Below, piece by piece: positions 35,043 to 43,308 of a stretch of DNA of 64,000 nucleotides (within the stretch, counting starts at the first letter, position 1; the number at the start of each line of letters is the position of its first letter). This stretch comes from a bacterium YEK0313. Lineage in GTDB: Bacteria; Pseudomonadota; Alphaproteobacteria; Rhizobiales; Phreatobacteraceae. The position numbers and the translations under genes are program-made. The stretch is from assembly GCA_000751295.2 (NCBI GenBank), contig CCMO02000001.1, positions 2,343,501 through 2,407,500 on the forward strand, given 5' to 3'. The notes below the pieces were generated by a model, which was given only the letters and a program-made list of their open reading frames with translations, ran no database searches and had not been told where the DNA came from.

Positions 35043-35669
35043 ATGCTGCACGACATCATCGCCTTCGTCGCCTCGGCGATCGTCGCGGCCATCTCGGCCA
35101 TGGGATATGCCGGCGTCGCCCTGCTGATGGCGATCGAGTCGGCCTGCGTGCCGCTGCCGTCGGAGATCATCATGCCGTTCGCCGGCTATCTGGTGTCGAA
35201 GGGCGAGCTTGGTCTGCTGGGCGTCGCGACCGCTGGCGCGATCGGTTGCAATCTCGGCTCGGCATTGGCCTATGCGGTCGGCGCGTGCGGCGGCCGGCCG
35301 GCGGTGGAGCGCTGGGGCCGCTATGTGCTGCTGTCGGGGCGCGACATCGGCCTCGCCGAACGCTTCTTTGCCCGCTACGGCGCGGTCACGGTGTTTCTCT
35401 GCCGGCTCCTGCCGGTCGTGCGCACCTTCATCGCCCTGCCGGCCGGCATTGCGCGGATGAACCTCTGGCGCTTCCACGCCTATACCTTCGTCGGCTCCTG
35501 GCTCTGGTGTTATGGCCTTGCCTATCTCGGGGCGCGGCTCGGCGCCGAATGGGACAGCAATCCGACCGTCAAGGCGCTGTTCCATCAGGCGGATATCGGC
35601 ATCGTCGGCCTGGGCCTGGCAAGCGCCGGCTTGGTCCTCTGGCACCGCCTGAGGCAACGCCGCGCCTGA
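35043..35669 (+). CDS. DedA-family membrane protein
   Basis: The 208-residue protein has the DedA layout: ESACVPLPSEIIMPFAGYL (residues about 31-50), the central GRDIGLAERFFARYGAVTVFLCRLLPVVRTFIALPAGIARM with its conserved Arg-Leu-Pro...Arg, and a C-terminal span. DedA proteins act in lipid (undecaprenyl phosphate) transport and membrane proton homeostasis. GGAACC precedes ATG 35043. Confidence 0.9.
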   Translation: MLHDIIAFVASAIVAAISAMGYAGVALLMAIESACVPLPSEIIMPFAGYLVSKGELGLLGVATAGAIGCNLGSALAYAVGACGGRPAVERWGRYVLLSGRDIGLAERFFARYGAVTVFLCRLLPVVRTFIALPAGIARMNLWRFHAYTFVGSWLWCYGLAYLGARLGAEWDSNPTVKALFHQADIGIVGLGLASAGLVLWHRLRQRRA

Positions 35670-35749
35670 ACGCGGCGAGACCAGCCGGCGACCGGTGGCT
35701 TGGCGCGAAGCCCGGCGGGCGCGCACGTGTGCCCGCCCGTGCCTCGTGA

Positions 35750-37030
35750 TCAGCCCTGCGGCGGCAGGAAGTCCACTTCGTGCTCCGCCGCGATACGCAC
35801 GACCTCGGCGGGATCGGCGACGTTGTGAATGCGTTCGAACAGGCCGCGCAGCGATCGGGTGGGCGATACCCAGAACAGGCAGCGCACCGTCTGGTCGCCC
35901 TTGTTGAAGATGCCGTGGGGAAGCCCCTTCGGCATGCGCACGAGCTCGCCGGCCGCCGCGGTGAAGTCGGCGCCATCGAGCCAGAGATCGAGGCGGCCCT
36001 CGAAGACGAAAATGAACTCGTCCTGGGTGGGATGGGTATGCGGCGGCACGAACGTGCCCGGCGGCAGCGTCGCGTGCCAGGCCATGGAGGCCTCGGATTG
36101 CTGCTTCAGCACATAGGTCTGGCCGAGAATGTTCCAGCGCGCGCCGTCGAATGCCTCGTCCTTGCCAGTGACGCCTTTGGGCATGGGGATCATGTCGGAT
36201 GTCTCCGCTTGTGGGGATGGGACGAGTTCGTCGAGAAAGCCGCCGAGCGCGGCGACCGCGGCCTCCGGCTGTTCCTCGAACAGCAGGTGGCCGGTCGCGG
36301 CGAGGTTGGCGAGCCGGGCGCGCGGCAGACGGCGCAGCCAGGCTCCGGCCTGCGCCGCGGGGCGGATCCGGTCGTTTTCACCCCAGATGACGAGCGCCGG
36401 GACGGTGATCCGGCCGAGCTGCTCGGCAAGGGCCGGATTGCCCTGGGGATGATCGGCGAGCAGCCGGCCCATGGCCGCCATCTCCCGGCCGAGGGCGCGC
36501 CCGAAGGCCTCATCCGGCGCCTTGGGGAAATAGCCGAGCGCGACATGGGGGTCGTGCGTGAGGTAGCCGGGCAGGTCCTGCGGCGCGACCGTCGACAGGT
36601 CGGGGGCGGGATGTTCGGCGACGACGAGGCCGGTGGGGGCGGCGAGCACCAGCCGCCGGGCCCGGCTGTCGGCGCGGGCGGCATATTCGGCGGCGATCCA
36701 GCCACCGAGCGAGAAGCCTGCAAGATCGAAGGTATCGAGGCCGAGCGCATCGAACAGCGCGACATAATGCGCGACATGATCGGCGATCGAGCTGATCCGG
36801 TCATCGTCCGCGGAGAGGCCGAAGCCGGGATGGAACGGGATCAAGACACGGCGCTCGGCGGCGAGCCGGCGGGCAAAGGCGAAGCCGGGAAAGGTGCCGG
36901 CGCCGTGCAGGAAGACCAGGGGGCTGCCCCGGCCGATGGCGAGCACCGTGGTGCGGACGCCGCGGACGGTGATGTCGGATCGCTCGAAGTGGGCGATATC
37001 GGAACTGGCCGACGGATGGCGCAAGGTCAT
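35750..37030 (-). CDS. Fused alpha/beta-hydrolase and cupin protein
   Basis: The 426-residue protein joins an alpha/beta-hydrolase (residues about 15-270) and a cupin (about 285-426). The hydrolase triad is visible: Ser107 in GFSLGG, Asp220 in WGENDR, His248 in ATGHLL. The cupin half has PPHTHPTQDEF, GELVRMPKGLPHG and HNVADPAEVVRI, very close to the standalone cupin at 20793-21242. An in-frame ATG at codon 280 (36193) has GGAG nine nt upstream, so the cupin could also be made alone. The gene lies 13 bp after the FMN reductase gene, in one operon. It probably hydrolyses the product of the neighbouring monooxygenase; the cupin's role is unknown. Confidence 0.82.
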   Translation of the reverse strand: MTLRHPSASSDIAHFERSDITVRGVRTTVLAIGRGSPLVFLHGAGTFPGFAFARRLAAERRVLIPFHPGFGLSADDDRISSIADHVAHYVALFDALGLDTFDLAGFSLGGWIAAEYAARADSRARRLVLAAPTGLVVAEHPAPDLSTVAPQDLPGYLTHDPHVALGYFPKAPDEAFGRALGREMAAMGRLLADHPQGNPALAEQLGRITVPALVIWGENDRIRPAAQAGAWLRRLPRARLANLAATGHLLFEEQPEAAVAALGGFLDELVPSPQAETSDMIPMPKGVTGKDEAFDGARWNILGQTYVLKQQSEASMAWHATLPPGTFVPPHTHPTQDEFIFVFEGRLDLWLDGADFTAAAGELVRMPKGLPHGIFNKGDQTVRCLFWVSPTRSLRGLFERIHNVADPAEVVRIAAEHEVDFLPPQG

Positions 37031-37043
37031 GGCTGGGGCTCCC

Positions 37044-37580
37044 TCAGGCGGCGCGGGCACAAGGCGCCATCAGCCGGGCGAACTGGTCGGCCGCGAGCGT
37101 GATGCGGTCGAGCAGCACCGGATTGGTTGGCACGTTCGCGGTGAAGTCGGCCTCGCTCGCATAGACGGCCGTCGGGGCGGTCGAGGCTTCGAAAAAGCCG
37201 AACAGCGGCCGCAGCTGATGCTCGACCACAAGGCAGTGGCGCGGGCCGCCGCCGGTCGCGGTGATCAGCACCGGCCGGCCGGCGAGCGCATGCGGCGGCA
37301 CCATGTCGAAGACATGTTTGAACAGGCCGGAATAGGAGCCCTTGTAGACCGGGCTGCCGACGATGAGGGCATCGGCCGCCTCGATCGCCGCCACGATGCG
37401 GCCGACTGCGCCGGTGGCGGGTGAGCCGCTCGCCGCGGCGAGCGACTGGCCGACCTCGACGAGATCGACGATCTCCGCCTCGTGGCCGTGGCGGCCGGCA
37501 AGGCTCCCGGCCACCGCCTCCACCAGCGCGCGCGTCCGCGACGGGCGCTGCGTATTGCCGCAGACCCCAAGGATCTTCAT
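37044..37580 (-). CDS. NAD(P)H-dependent FMN reductase
   Basis: The 178-residue flavodoxin-fold protein matches the NADPH-dependent FMN reductase family: ILGVCGNTQRPSRTRALVEAVAG at the N-terminus (phosphate loop), DALIVGSPVYKGSYSGLFKHVFDM with the family's SPVYxGSxxG motif, and ITATGGGPRH. It would supply reduced flavin to the acyl-CoA-dehydrogenase-fold monooxygenase transcribed divergently. ATG 37580 is preferred to an in-frame GTG at 37589. Confidence 0.88.
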   Translation of the reverse strand: MKILGVCGNTQRPSRTRALVEAVAGSLAGRHGHEAEIVDLVEVGQSLAAASGSPATGAVGRIVAAIEAADALIVGSPVYKGSYSGLFKHVFDMVPPHALAGRPVLITATGGGPRHCLVVEHQLRPLFGFFEASTAPTAVYASEADFTANVPTNPVLLDRITLAADQFARLMAPCARAA

Positions 37581-37689
37581 GCCTGCCACCTGAAGTCACT
37601 CCTGCGTCGGTTCCGCCTGGCGATCTCTTCCGGATCGGTGCCGCGGGCCTCCCTGGTCAGCGGGAATAGTGAAGGGCGGTGCCGACCGG

Positions 37690-37715
37690 ACAAGCCCCCC
37701 AGGTGGGGGTCTTGT
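37690..37715. promoter_or_regulatory. 26-bp near-perfect palindrome between reductase and monooxygenase genes
   Basis: ACAAG at the left end and CTTGT at the right end flank a C5-A / T-G5 core around a GG centre; only one pair besides the centre fails to match. It lies 110 bp from the reductase start and 82 bp from the monooxygenase start. It is a likely operator controlling both arms, perhaps by the LuxR-type protein at 39166. Confidence 0.6.
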
Positions 37716-37797
37716 TGGCTGGCCGACGGGTTGGAAAGGTCCGATGTGGAACAACGGGCCGGCATCGCACCGGCCCTCGCGCAACGGGATGGAAACC

Positions 37798-39027
37798 ATG
37801 AACAAACCGATCGAAACCGATGGCGCCTCGCCGGCAGCATCGTTCGCGCAGATGGCGGCCCGGGTCGAGGCGATATTGCCCGCGATCGACGCCAATGCCG
37901 AGGACAGCGAGCGGCTGAACCGCCTATCGGACGCCACCTTCGATCTCCTGCGCGGCGCCGGCCTCTACAGCATGCTGATGCCGCGCGAGCTCGGCGGTGC
38001 CGAGCTGACCCATGTCGATGCGATGCGGCTCGGCGAGCGGGTCGCCTGGGCCCACGGGTCGGCGGGCTGGTGCGTCATCGTCAACAATGCCGTCGGCGGG
38101 GTCCTGTCGCTGCTGGTCCCCGACCGCGGCGCCCGGGAGATCTTTGCCGGCGGCGCCGCCACGACGGTCGCGGGCAATGGCGTGCCACGCGGTTTCGCCA
38201 GGCCGGTCGACGGCGGCTACATGATCAAGGGGCACTGGGCCTATGGCAGCGGCATCCACCATGCGCAGTGGATTCATTCCGGCTGCTTCGTCACCGATCA
38301 GGACGGCAAGGTCGTCACCGGCGCCGACGGCCAGCCCGAGATCGTGGTGACCCACCATCCGCGTGCGACGATCGAGCTCAAGGGCAATTGGGACGTGCTC
38401 GGCCTGCGCGCCACCGGCAGCTTCGACTACACGCTGAAGGAGGGCCCCGAGCTCTTCGTGCCCGCGCATTGCTGCTACAGCTTCAACGAAAGCCAGGCCA
38501 AGCGCGGCGGCCCGCAAGGCAGCCTCGGCCTCGTCGGCTACACCGCCTGGGGCCATACGACATGGGCGCTCGGCGTCGGCCGGCGCATGCTCGACGAGCT
38601 CGCCGGGCTGGCGGGCAAGCGCGTCGATGCCTTCGGCAAGATGAACGAGAGCACGACCTTCAAATACGAGTTCGCCCTGGCCGAAGCCCGGTTCAGGTCG
38701 GCGCGCGCCTTCGCCTATCAGGCCTGGACGAGCCTCGCCGGGACCTTCGTGGCCGGAGGCGAGGCGAGCCTCGAGCAGATCGCCGACATCAAGCTGGCGA
38801 TGCGCCATGTCCATGACGTCATTTCCGACGTCGGCACTTTCGCGCATCGGGCGGCGCGCGGCGCCTCGCTGCACAACGGCGTCATGCAGCGCTTCTACCG
38901 GGACATTCATTCCGGCACGCAGCACATTCTGATGGCCGACGAGGTCGTGCAGGAATGCGGCCGGGTCTATCTCAAGGCGGTCCCGGCCGGTGCCCGGTGG
39001 GGCGTCTTCGGCGTGCAGAATCCGTAA
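37798..39027 (+). CDS. Flavin-dependent monooxygenase, acyl-CoA dehydrogenase fold (group D type)
   Basis: The 409-residue protein has the acyl-CoA dehydrogenase fold used by two-component hydroxylases (HsaA/HpaB/DszC type): LRGAGLYSMLMPRELGGAEL, a middle domain with GYMIKGHWAYGSGIHHAQW and NWDVLGLRATGSFDY, and a helical C-terminus with RFYRDIHSGTQHILMADE. The acyl-CoA catalytic Glu is not apparent. It would use reduced FMN from the divergent reductase to hydroxylate or desulfurise an aromatic-type substrate, which is not identified. Confidence 0.87.
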   Translation: MNKPIETDGASPAASFAQMAARVEAILPAIDANAEDSERLNRLSDATFDLLRGAGLYSMLMPRELGGAELTHVDAMRLGERVAWAHGSAGWCVIVNNAVGGVLSLLVPDRGAREIFAGGAATTVAGNGVPRGFARPVDGGYMIKGHWAYGSGIHHAQWIHSGCFVTDQDGKVVTGADGQPEIVVTHHPRATIELKGNWDVLGLRATGSFDYTLKEGPELFVPAHCCYSFNESQAKRGGPQGSLGLVGYTAWGHTTWALGVGRRMLDELAGLAGKRVDAFGKMNESTTFKYEFALAEARFRSARAFAYQAWTSLAGTFVAGGEASLEQIADIKLAMRHVHDVISDVGTFAHRAARGASLHNGVMQRFYRDIHSGTQHILMADEVVQECGRVYLKAVPAGARWGVFGVQNP

Positions 39028-39165
39028 GACAGCGTGGCCGCCGCGCGGGTTGAGCGCGGGCCGATTTGTGCGAAACTCCCGGAAAAGGCGTGCCGGCCCC
39101 AGCTTGCCGGCGCGCCAGCGCCCGGCCGCCCGAGAGGCGAGCCGCGGCGTCCGGGAGAAAACGCC

Positions 39166-39948
39166 ATGTCACCGTGCCATGCCACGGCTGTCTCGGCGGC
39201 CGATATCGGGCACGCCGCTTTGAACGTTGCCGCGAGCCGCACGCTTCCGGCGCTCGGCGAGGCCTGCCATCGCGAGATCGTGCGGCTGATCGGCTCGCCG
39301 ACCGTCGGCTTCTATCTGCTCGAGGGATCGAGGCCGAACCTGTGCTTCGCGCGCCAGGCGCCGGCCGGCTTCATTCGCGAATACAGGGACGAGTTCAACA
39401 ATACCGACCCGCTCCTGGACTATATCCTCGACAAGCGGGAACCGGTCGACGGCGCGACCCTGATCGGTGAGCGCGCCTGGCAGCGGTGCCGGAATTTTCA
39501 GCTGCTGAAGCGCTGGGGGCTCAGCCATTGCATGGCCGGCCCGGTCTTCATCGAGGAGAAGCTGGCCGGCCTCGTCTACACCGCCAATGCCGGCGAGGTC
39601 GGGCGCTACCGCGCGGCTGCGCTCGACCGGATGCAGATGCTGTGCCGGGCGGCTTCGCTGGCCCTGACGACCATGGCGGAGACCGGCCGCCTCGGCGGAC
39701 CATCCGGCGACCCGCAGGCCGAGACCGCCGCCCCGCCACCGAGGGACCAGGTCCCGTCCGGAGCCAGCGGCCTGCCGTCGCGCCTGCGCGAGGTTGCCCT
39801 GCTGCTGTGCCAGGGGCGCTCCAACAAGGAGATCGCGCGCGATCTCGGCATTTCCAGCAATACGGTCAAGGACCACATCAGCAAGCTCTGCCAGCGGCTC
39901 GGAGCTCATAATCGCACCGAGGTCGTGCATCGTCTTCTGACACGCTGA
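39166..39948 (+). CDS. LuxR-family transcriptional regulator with GAF-like sensor
   Basis: The 260-residue protein has a GAF-like N-terminal domain (about 20-175) and a C-terminal LuxR helix-turn-helix (about 200-258; LPSRLREVALLLCQGRSNKEIARDLGISSNTVKDHISKLCQRLGAHNRTEVV). There is no receiver domain or typical acyl-homoserine-lactone pocket. GGGAGAAA precedes ATG 39166. It lies 138 bp after the monooxygenase and is the natural candidate to control that divergent cluster. Confidence 0.85.
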   Translation: MSPCHATAVSAADIGHAALNVAASRTLPALGEACHREIVRLIGSPTVGFYLLEGSRPNLCFARQAPAGFIREYRDEFNNTDPLLDYILDKREPVDGATLIGERAWQRCRNFQLLKRWGLSHCMAGPVFIEEKLAGLVYTANAGEVGRYRAAALDRMQMLCRAASLALTTMAETGRLGGPSGDPQAETAAPPPRDQVPSGASGLPSRLREVALLLCQGRSNKEIARDLGISSNTVKDHISKLCQRLGAHNRTEVVHRLLTR

Positions 39949-39998
39949 GGCCGCTGCCGCAGGCGCCCCGCCGCCACGGCCGATGCCTCTGCGACCGC

Positions 39999-40027
39999 AT
40001 TGACAAGAAAATTTGTCAATCTAGGAT
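39999..40027 (+). promoter_or_regulatory. Promoter overlapped by an ArsR-type palindrome
   Basis: ATTGACAA (39999-40006) and TTGTCAAT (40013-40020) form a perfect 8-bp inverted repeat with a 6-nt centre. TTGACA (40000-40005) and TAGGAT (40022-40027), 16 bp apart, make a good sigma-70 promoter. Transcription would start close to the ATG at 40035, giving a nearly leaderless mRNA. Confidence 0.7.
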
Positions 40028-40034
40028 ACGGGCC

Positions 40035-40643
40035 ATGCTGGATGTTCAGGTCATCAACGATCCCATGGCGGCCGCGGCGGCGCTGGAGCCGATGCGCAGC
40101 CGGCTGCTGGCCGAACTGGCCGAGCCGGCTTCGGCGGCGACGCTGGCCGGCCGGGTCGGCATGGCACGGCAGAAGGTGAACTATCACCTGAGGGCGCTGG
40201 AGGCGCACGGCCTGGTGGCGGTCGCCGAGGAGCGCCAATGGGGCGGCCTGACCGAGCGGCTGCTGGTCGCGAGCGCCAGATCCTATGTCGTTTCGCCCGA
40301 TGCGCTCGGCACCGTCGGTTCCGATCCCGCGCGCAGCGGCGACCGGCTGTCGGCGAGCTATCTCATAGCGCTCGGCGCCCGCATCGTCCGGGAGGTCGGC
40401 GATCTCTGGCGGCGCGCGGTCGCTGCCGACAAGCGGCTGGCGACCCTTGCCGTCGACACCGAGATCCGCTTCCGCTCGCCGGCCGAACGCGCCGAGTTCA
40501 CCCGCGAGCTGACCGGCGCCATCACGGCGCTGGTCGCCCGCTACCATGATGGCGAGGCGCCCGGCGGGCGCAGCCATCGGCTGGTGCTGGTGGCCCATCC
40601 GCTGCCGCACGCGGCGAGCCAGGAGAGCCCGTCATGCCAGTGA
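40035..40643 (+). CDS. ArsR-like winged-helix transcriptional regulator
   Basis: The 202-residue protein has an ArsR-type winged helix (about residues 15-75; LEPMRSRLLAELAEPASAATLAGRVGMARQKVNYHLRALEAHGLVAVAEER) followed by an unusual 120-residue C-terminal part. It overlaps the next SRPBCC gene by 10 bp, as in many ArsR/SRPBCC operons. It probably represses its own promoter through the palindrome at 39999-40020. Confidence 0.85.
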   Translation: MLDVQVINDPMAAAAALEPMRSRLLAELAEPASAATLAGRVGMARQKVNYHLRALEAHGLVAVAEERQWGGLTERLLVASARSYVVSPDALGTVGSDPARSGDRLSASYLIALGARIVREVGDLWRRAVAADKRLATLAVDTEIRFRSPAERAEFTRELTGAITALVARYHDGEAPGGRSHRLVLVAHPLPHAASQESPSCQ

Positions 40644-41458
40644 AAGTCGACCCTTCCGGCCGGCGTTCGGTCCAGGCGGAGACCGAAGTGCCGGGCACAC
40701 CCGAGCAGGTCTGGGCGGCGATCGCGACGGGACCGGGCATCTCCGCCTGGTTCGTCCCGTCCGAAGTCGAGGAGCGGCCGGGCGGCCGCGCCGTTTCGCA
40801 TTTCGGCCCCGGCGACACCATGGATTCGGTCGGCACGGTCGCCGAATGGGCGCCGCCGCGGCGATTCGTGGTCGAGACCCACGATCGTCCCGGGCTGGTG
40901 GCGAGCGAATGGACGGTGGAAGCCCGGTCGGGCTCGACCTGCCTCGTCCGCGTGGTCCACAGCTGGTTTGCCGAGGGTGCCGATTTCGACGACGAATATG
41001 CCGGTCACAGTGAGGGTTGGCAGGCCTTCTTCCGGCTGCTGCGGCTCTACCTCACCCATTTCGCGGGCGAGACCGGCGTGTCCTTCCAGGCCATGGGCGT
41101 CGCTCCCGAGCCGCGCAGCGCGGCCTGGGCGACCTTCATCCAGCCGCTCGGCCTGGCTGGCGCCAAGCTCGGCGATCGTGTCGATGCGCCGGCGGACCTG
41201 CCGCCGCTCGGCGGCACGGTCGTCTGGGCCGGCACGCCCGAATGGCCGGAAGAACTGGTCGTCCGGACCGACAGGCCGGCGCCGGGCCTTGCCCATCTCG
41301 TGCCCTTTCCGATGAACGGCAAGGTCTACCCGGCCATTCGTTTCTATCTCTACGGGCCGGCCGCGGCGGCCGCCAGGGACAGCGCTGAAGCGGCCTGGAC
41401 GGCCTGGATGGGCCGGCACTTCGAAACGGTGGCGAAGGAGGACGGCGAATGTCAGTGA
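40634..41458 (+). CDS. SRPBCC/AHSA1-family protein, first of a tandem pair
   Basis: The 274-residue protein begins with an AHSA1-like SRPBCC domain (about 1-150): VPGTPEQVWAAIATGPGISAWFVPSEVEE, then RFVVETHD, CLVRVVHSWF. Residues about 165-270 form an extra region also present in the next protein. SRPBCC proteins bind hydrophobic ligands or act in stress responses; the ligand here is unknown. Overlaps both neighbours by 10 bp. Confidence 0.82.
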   Translation: MPVKVDPSGRRSVQAETEVPGTPEQVWAAIATGPGISAWFVPSEVEERPGGRAVSHFGPGDTMDSVGTVAEWAPPRRFVVETHDRPGLVASEWTVEARSGSTCLVRVVHSWFAEGADFDDEYAGHSEGWQAFFRLLRLYLTHFAGETGVSFQAMGVAPEPRSAAWATFIQPLGLAGAKLGDRVDAPADLPPLGGTVVWAGTPEWPEELVVRTDRPAPGLAHLVPFPMNGKVYPAIRFYLYGPAAAAARDSAEAAWTAWMGRHFETVAKEDGECQ

Positions 41459-42255
41459 AGACCGACGCAACCGGCCGGCGCGCGATCAGCCTCGAGGTGG
41501 AGCTGCCCGGAACCGTCGAACAGGTCTGGCGCGCGATCGCGACCGGCCCGGGCATTTCGGCCTGGTTCGTGCCATCGACGGTCGAGGAGCGGACGGGCGG
41601 CGCGGTGACCTTCGAGCTTGGCCCCGACATGGTGTCGACCGGCGAGGTGACGGCTTTCGAGGCGCCGCGGCGCTTTGCCTATGTCGAGCCGGGCTGGAGC
41701 GGCGAGGCGCCGCCGCTCGGTACCGAATTCGTCATCGAGACCCTGTCCGGCAGCACCTGCCGGTTGCGGCTTGTCCACAGCCTGTTCACCGATGCCGACG
41801 ATTGGGACAAGGAGCTGGGCAGCATGGAAACCGGCTGGCCGCCGTTCTTCGGCGTTCTGGCTATCTATCTGAAGCACTTTGCCGGCCAGCCTGTCGGGTC
41901 GATCCGTCCGGGCGGCCAATTTGCCGGCACAGAAATCGAGGCCTGGGCCGCGCTGACCGCAAAGCTCGGACTGGCCGGCGCGGTTCCGGGCGACCGGCGC
42001 GCCGCCCCCGCCGGCGGCGCGCCGCCGCTGGCCGGAACGGTCACCCGTATCGACCAGGGTGCGCACCATCAGGTCACCCTGCTGCTCGACAGGCCCGCGC
42101 CGGGTGTCGCGCTGATCGGCACCTATCAGTGGGGCGGCACGGTGAAGACGGCAGCAAGCCTGTTCTTCTACGGCCCGGACGGCGCGGCCGAGGCCGTCCG
42201 CCAGCAGCCGGTCTGGGACGCCTGGATGGCCATGCATTTCCCGGCATCGGCGTAA
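41449..42255 (+). CDS. SRPBCC/AHSA1-family protein, second of a tandem pair
   Basis: The 268-residue protein is a paralogue of the previous one: LPGTVEQVWRAIATGPGISAWFVPSTVEE matches it almost residue for residue, and the C-terminal part (AKLGLAGAVPGDRR...PAPGVALIGTYQWGG...AWMAMHF) follows the same plan. The pair most likely arose by tandem duplication and may form a heterodimer. Function is unknown. Confidence 0.82.
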   Translation: MSVKTDATGRRAISLEVELPGTVEQVWRAIATGPGISAWFVPSTVEERTGGAVTFELGPDMVSTGEVTAFEAPRRFAYVEPGWSGEAPPLGTEFVIETLSGSTCRLRLVHSLFTDADDWDKELGSMETGWPPFFGVLAIYLKHFAGQPVGSIRPGGQFAGTEIEAWAALTAKLGLAGAVPGDRRAAPAGGAPPLAGTVTRIDQGAHHQVTLLLDRPAPGVALIGTYQWGGTVKTAASLFFYGPDGAAEAVRQQPVWDAWMAMHFPASA

Positions 42256-42356
42256 CCGGCGGTCGGGCGGGGGATTTTTCGGAAACGATTGTGTCATTGT
42301 CAGCCGGCATTGACGTGCTAGCTTGCCGCCGGGGCAACGTGAAACTGGAGAACCCA

Positions 42357-42773
42357 ATGAGCATTTTCAGCTCGATCCTGAACAAGATCCTGCCCGGCCG
42401 TGCTCAGGCGGCTGAGGCGCCGGCGGCTGCGCCGGCCGGGGACGCGGCGAGCGCTGCGCCCGCCGCGTCGGGCACCGCTACGGCGGCATCGGGTGCTTCG
42501 GCGGCTGCTGGCGCGACCGTCGACGTCGCGGCCATCCTGGACGATCTCGCGTCCAAGGCGTCGCAGCCGCTCAACTGGAAGACCTCGATCGTCGACCTGA
42601 TGAAACTGCTCAATCTCGACAGCAGCCTCACCGCGCGCAAGGAGCTCGCCAAGGAGCTCAACTATACCGGTGACACCAACGACTCGGCCACGATGAACGT
42701 CTGGCTGCACAAGCAGGTCATGAACAAGCTGGCCGCCAATGGCGGCAAGGTTCCCGACGACCTGAAGGACTGA
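42357..42773 (+). CDS. DUF3597-domain protein
   Basis: The 138-residue protein has an N-terminal MSIFSSILNKILPG, a long alanine-rich linker (about residues 16-55) and a conserved C-terminal domain (about 58-138; VDVAAILDDLASKASQPLNWKTSIVDLMKLLNLDSSLTARKELAKELNY...MNVWLHKQVMNKLAANGGKVP), which matches DUF3597. The domain looks like a small helical stress-type module; function is unknown. It has its own upstream gap of about 100 bp and a hairpin after it. Confidence 0.85.
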   Translation: MSIFSSILNKILPGRAQAAEAPAAAPAGDAASAAPAASGTATAASGASAAAGATVDVAAILDDLASKASQPLNWKTSIVDLMKLLNLDSSLTARKELAKELNYTGDTNDSATMNVWLHKQVMNKLAANGGKVPDDLKD

Positions 42774-42786
42774 CGTCCCACGAGCG

Positions 42787-42838
42787 AAGGGCGTTCCGCC
42801 GCCGGCATGGCCGGGCGGGGCGCCCTCAGCCGGCTTTT
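42787..42838 (+). terminator. GC-rich hairpin after the DUF3597 gene
   Basis: AGGGCG(TT)CCGCC...GGCGGGGCGCCCT folds into a long stem around GCCGGCATGGCC, followed by CCGGCTTTTCTC. It is the likely end of the DUF3597 transcript. Confidence 0.5.
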
Positions 42839-43308
42839 CTCTCGAGGGCGGCCCGGAGCAGTCAGCTTCCGTCGGGTCGGTCCCGGTGAAGATGCTACCC
42901 CCGGCGAGCCCGTCGGCTTCGATCAGCAAGGCCGCCGCCATGCCGCGCGCCAGGCGCGGGCCCGATCGGACACGCCGATGCTGTCCTCTAGCGGCCGCTG
43001 TCATACAGCGCGGCGCCATAGCCGCTGCCGATCCAGGAGCCGATATCGCTGCGGCGAGCCGTTCTGCTGCAATCTCGAAGGCTTGGCGCCATCGTGCCAC
43101 CGCAGCCGGCTTCGCCAGGTCCTGATCCTCCGCAGATTGCCGGCAACGGCCATAATACAACGGTCCGCCGCGGTCGCCGTGTCGAGGCGTCACTGCGCAT
43201 CCCGAAGGCATGCGTTCGAGACCGCGTGAAGCATCCCCGCGCCGGCAACGGCCCGGGCCGGGGAGGGTACGGGCCGGCGGGAATGCCTGGTCGATCGACA
43301 GCGACGGG
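42839..43308. other. Non-coding or degenerate interval
   Basis: About 470 bp with no credible gene. Frames on both strands are short or Arg/Ala-rich, without ribosome-binding sites or recognisable domains. It may hold a decayed gene between the DUF3597 and SRPBCC genes, but nothing specific can be shown. Confidence 0.5.

Noticed and set aside
42839..43308. Short frames in the gap after the DUF3597 gene
   Set aside because: No ribosome-binding site, no domain, and composition like shadow frames; left as a non-coding interval.
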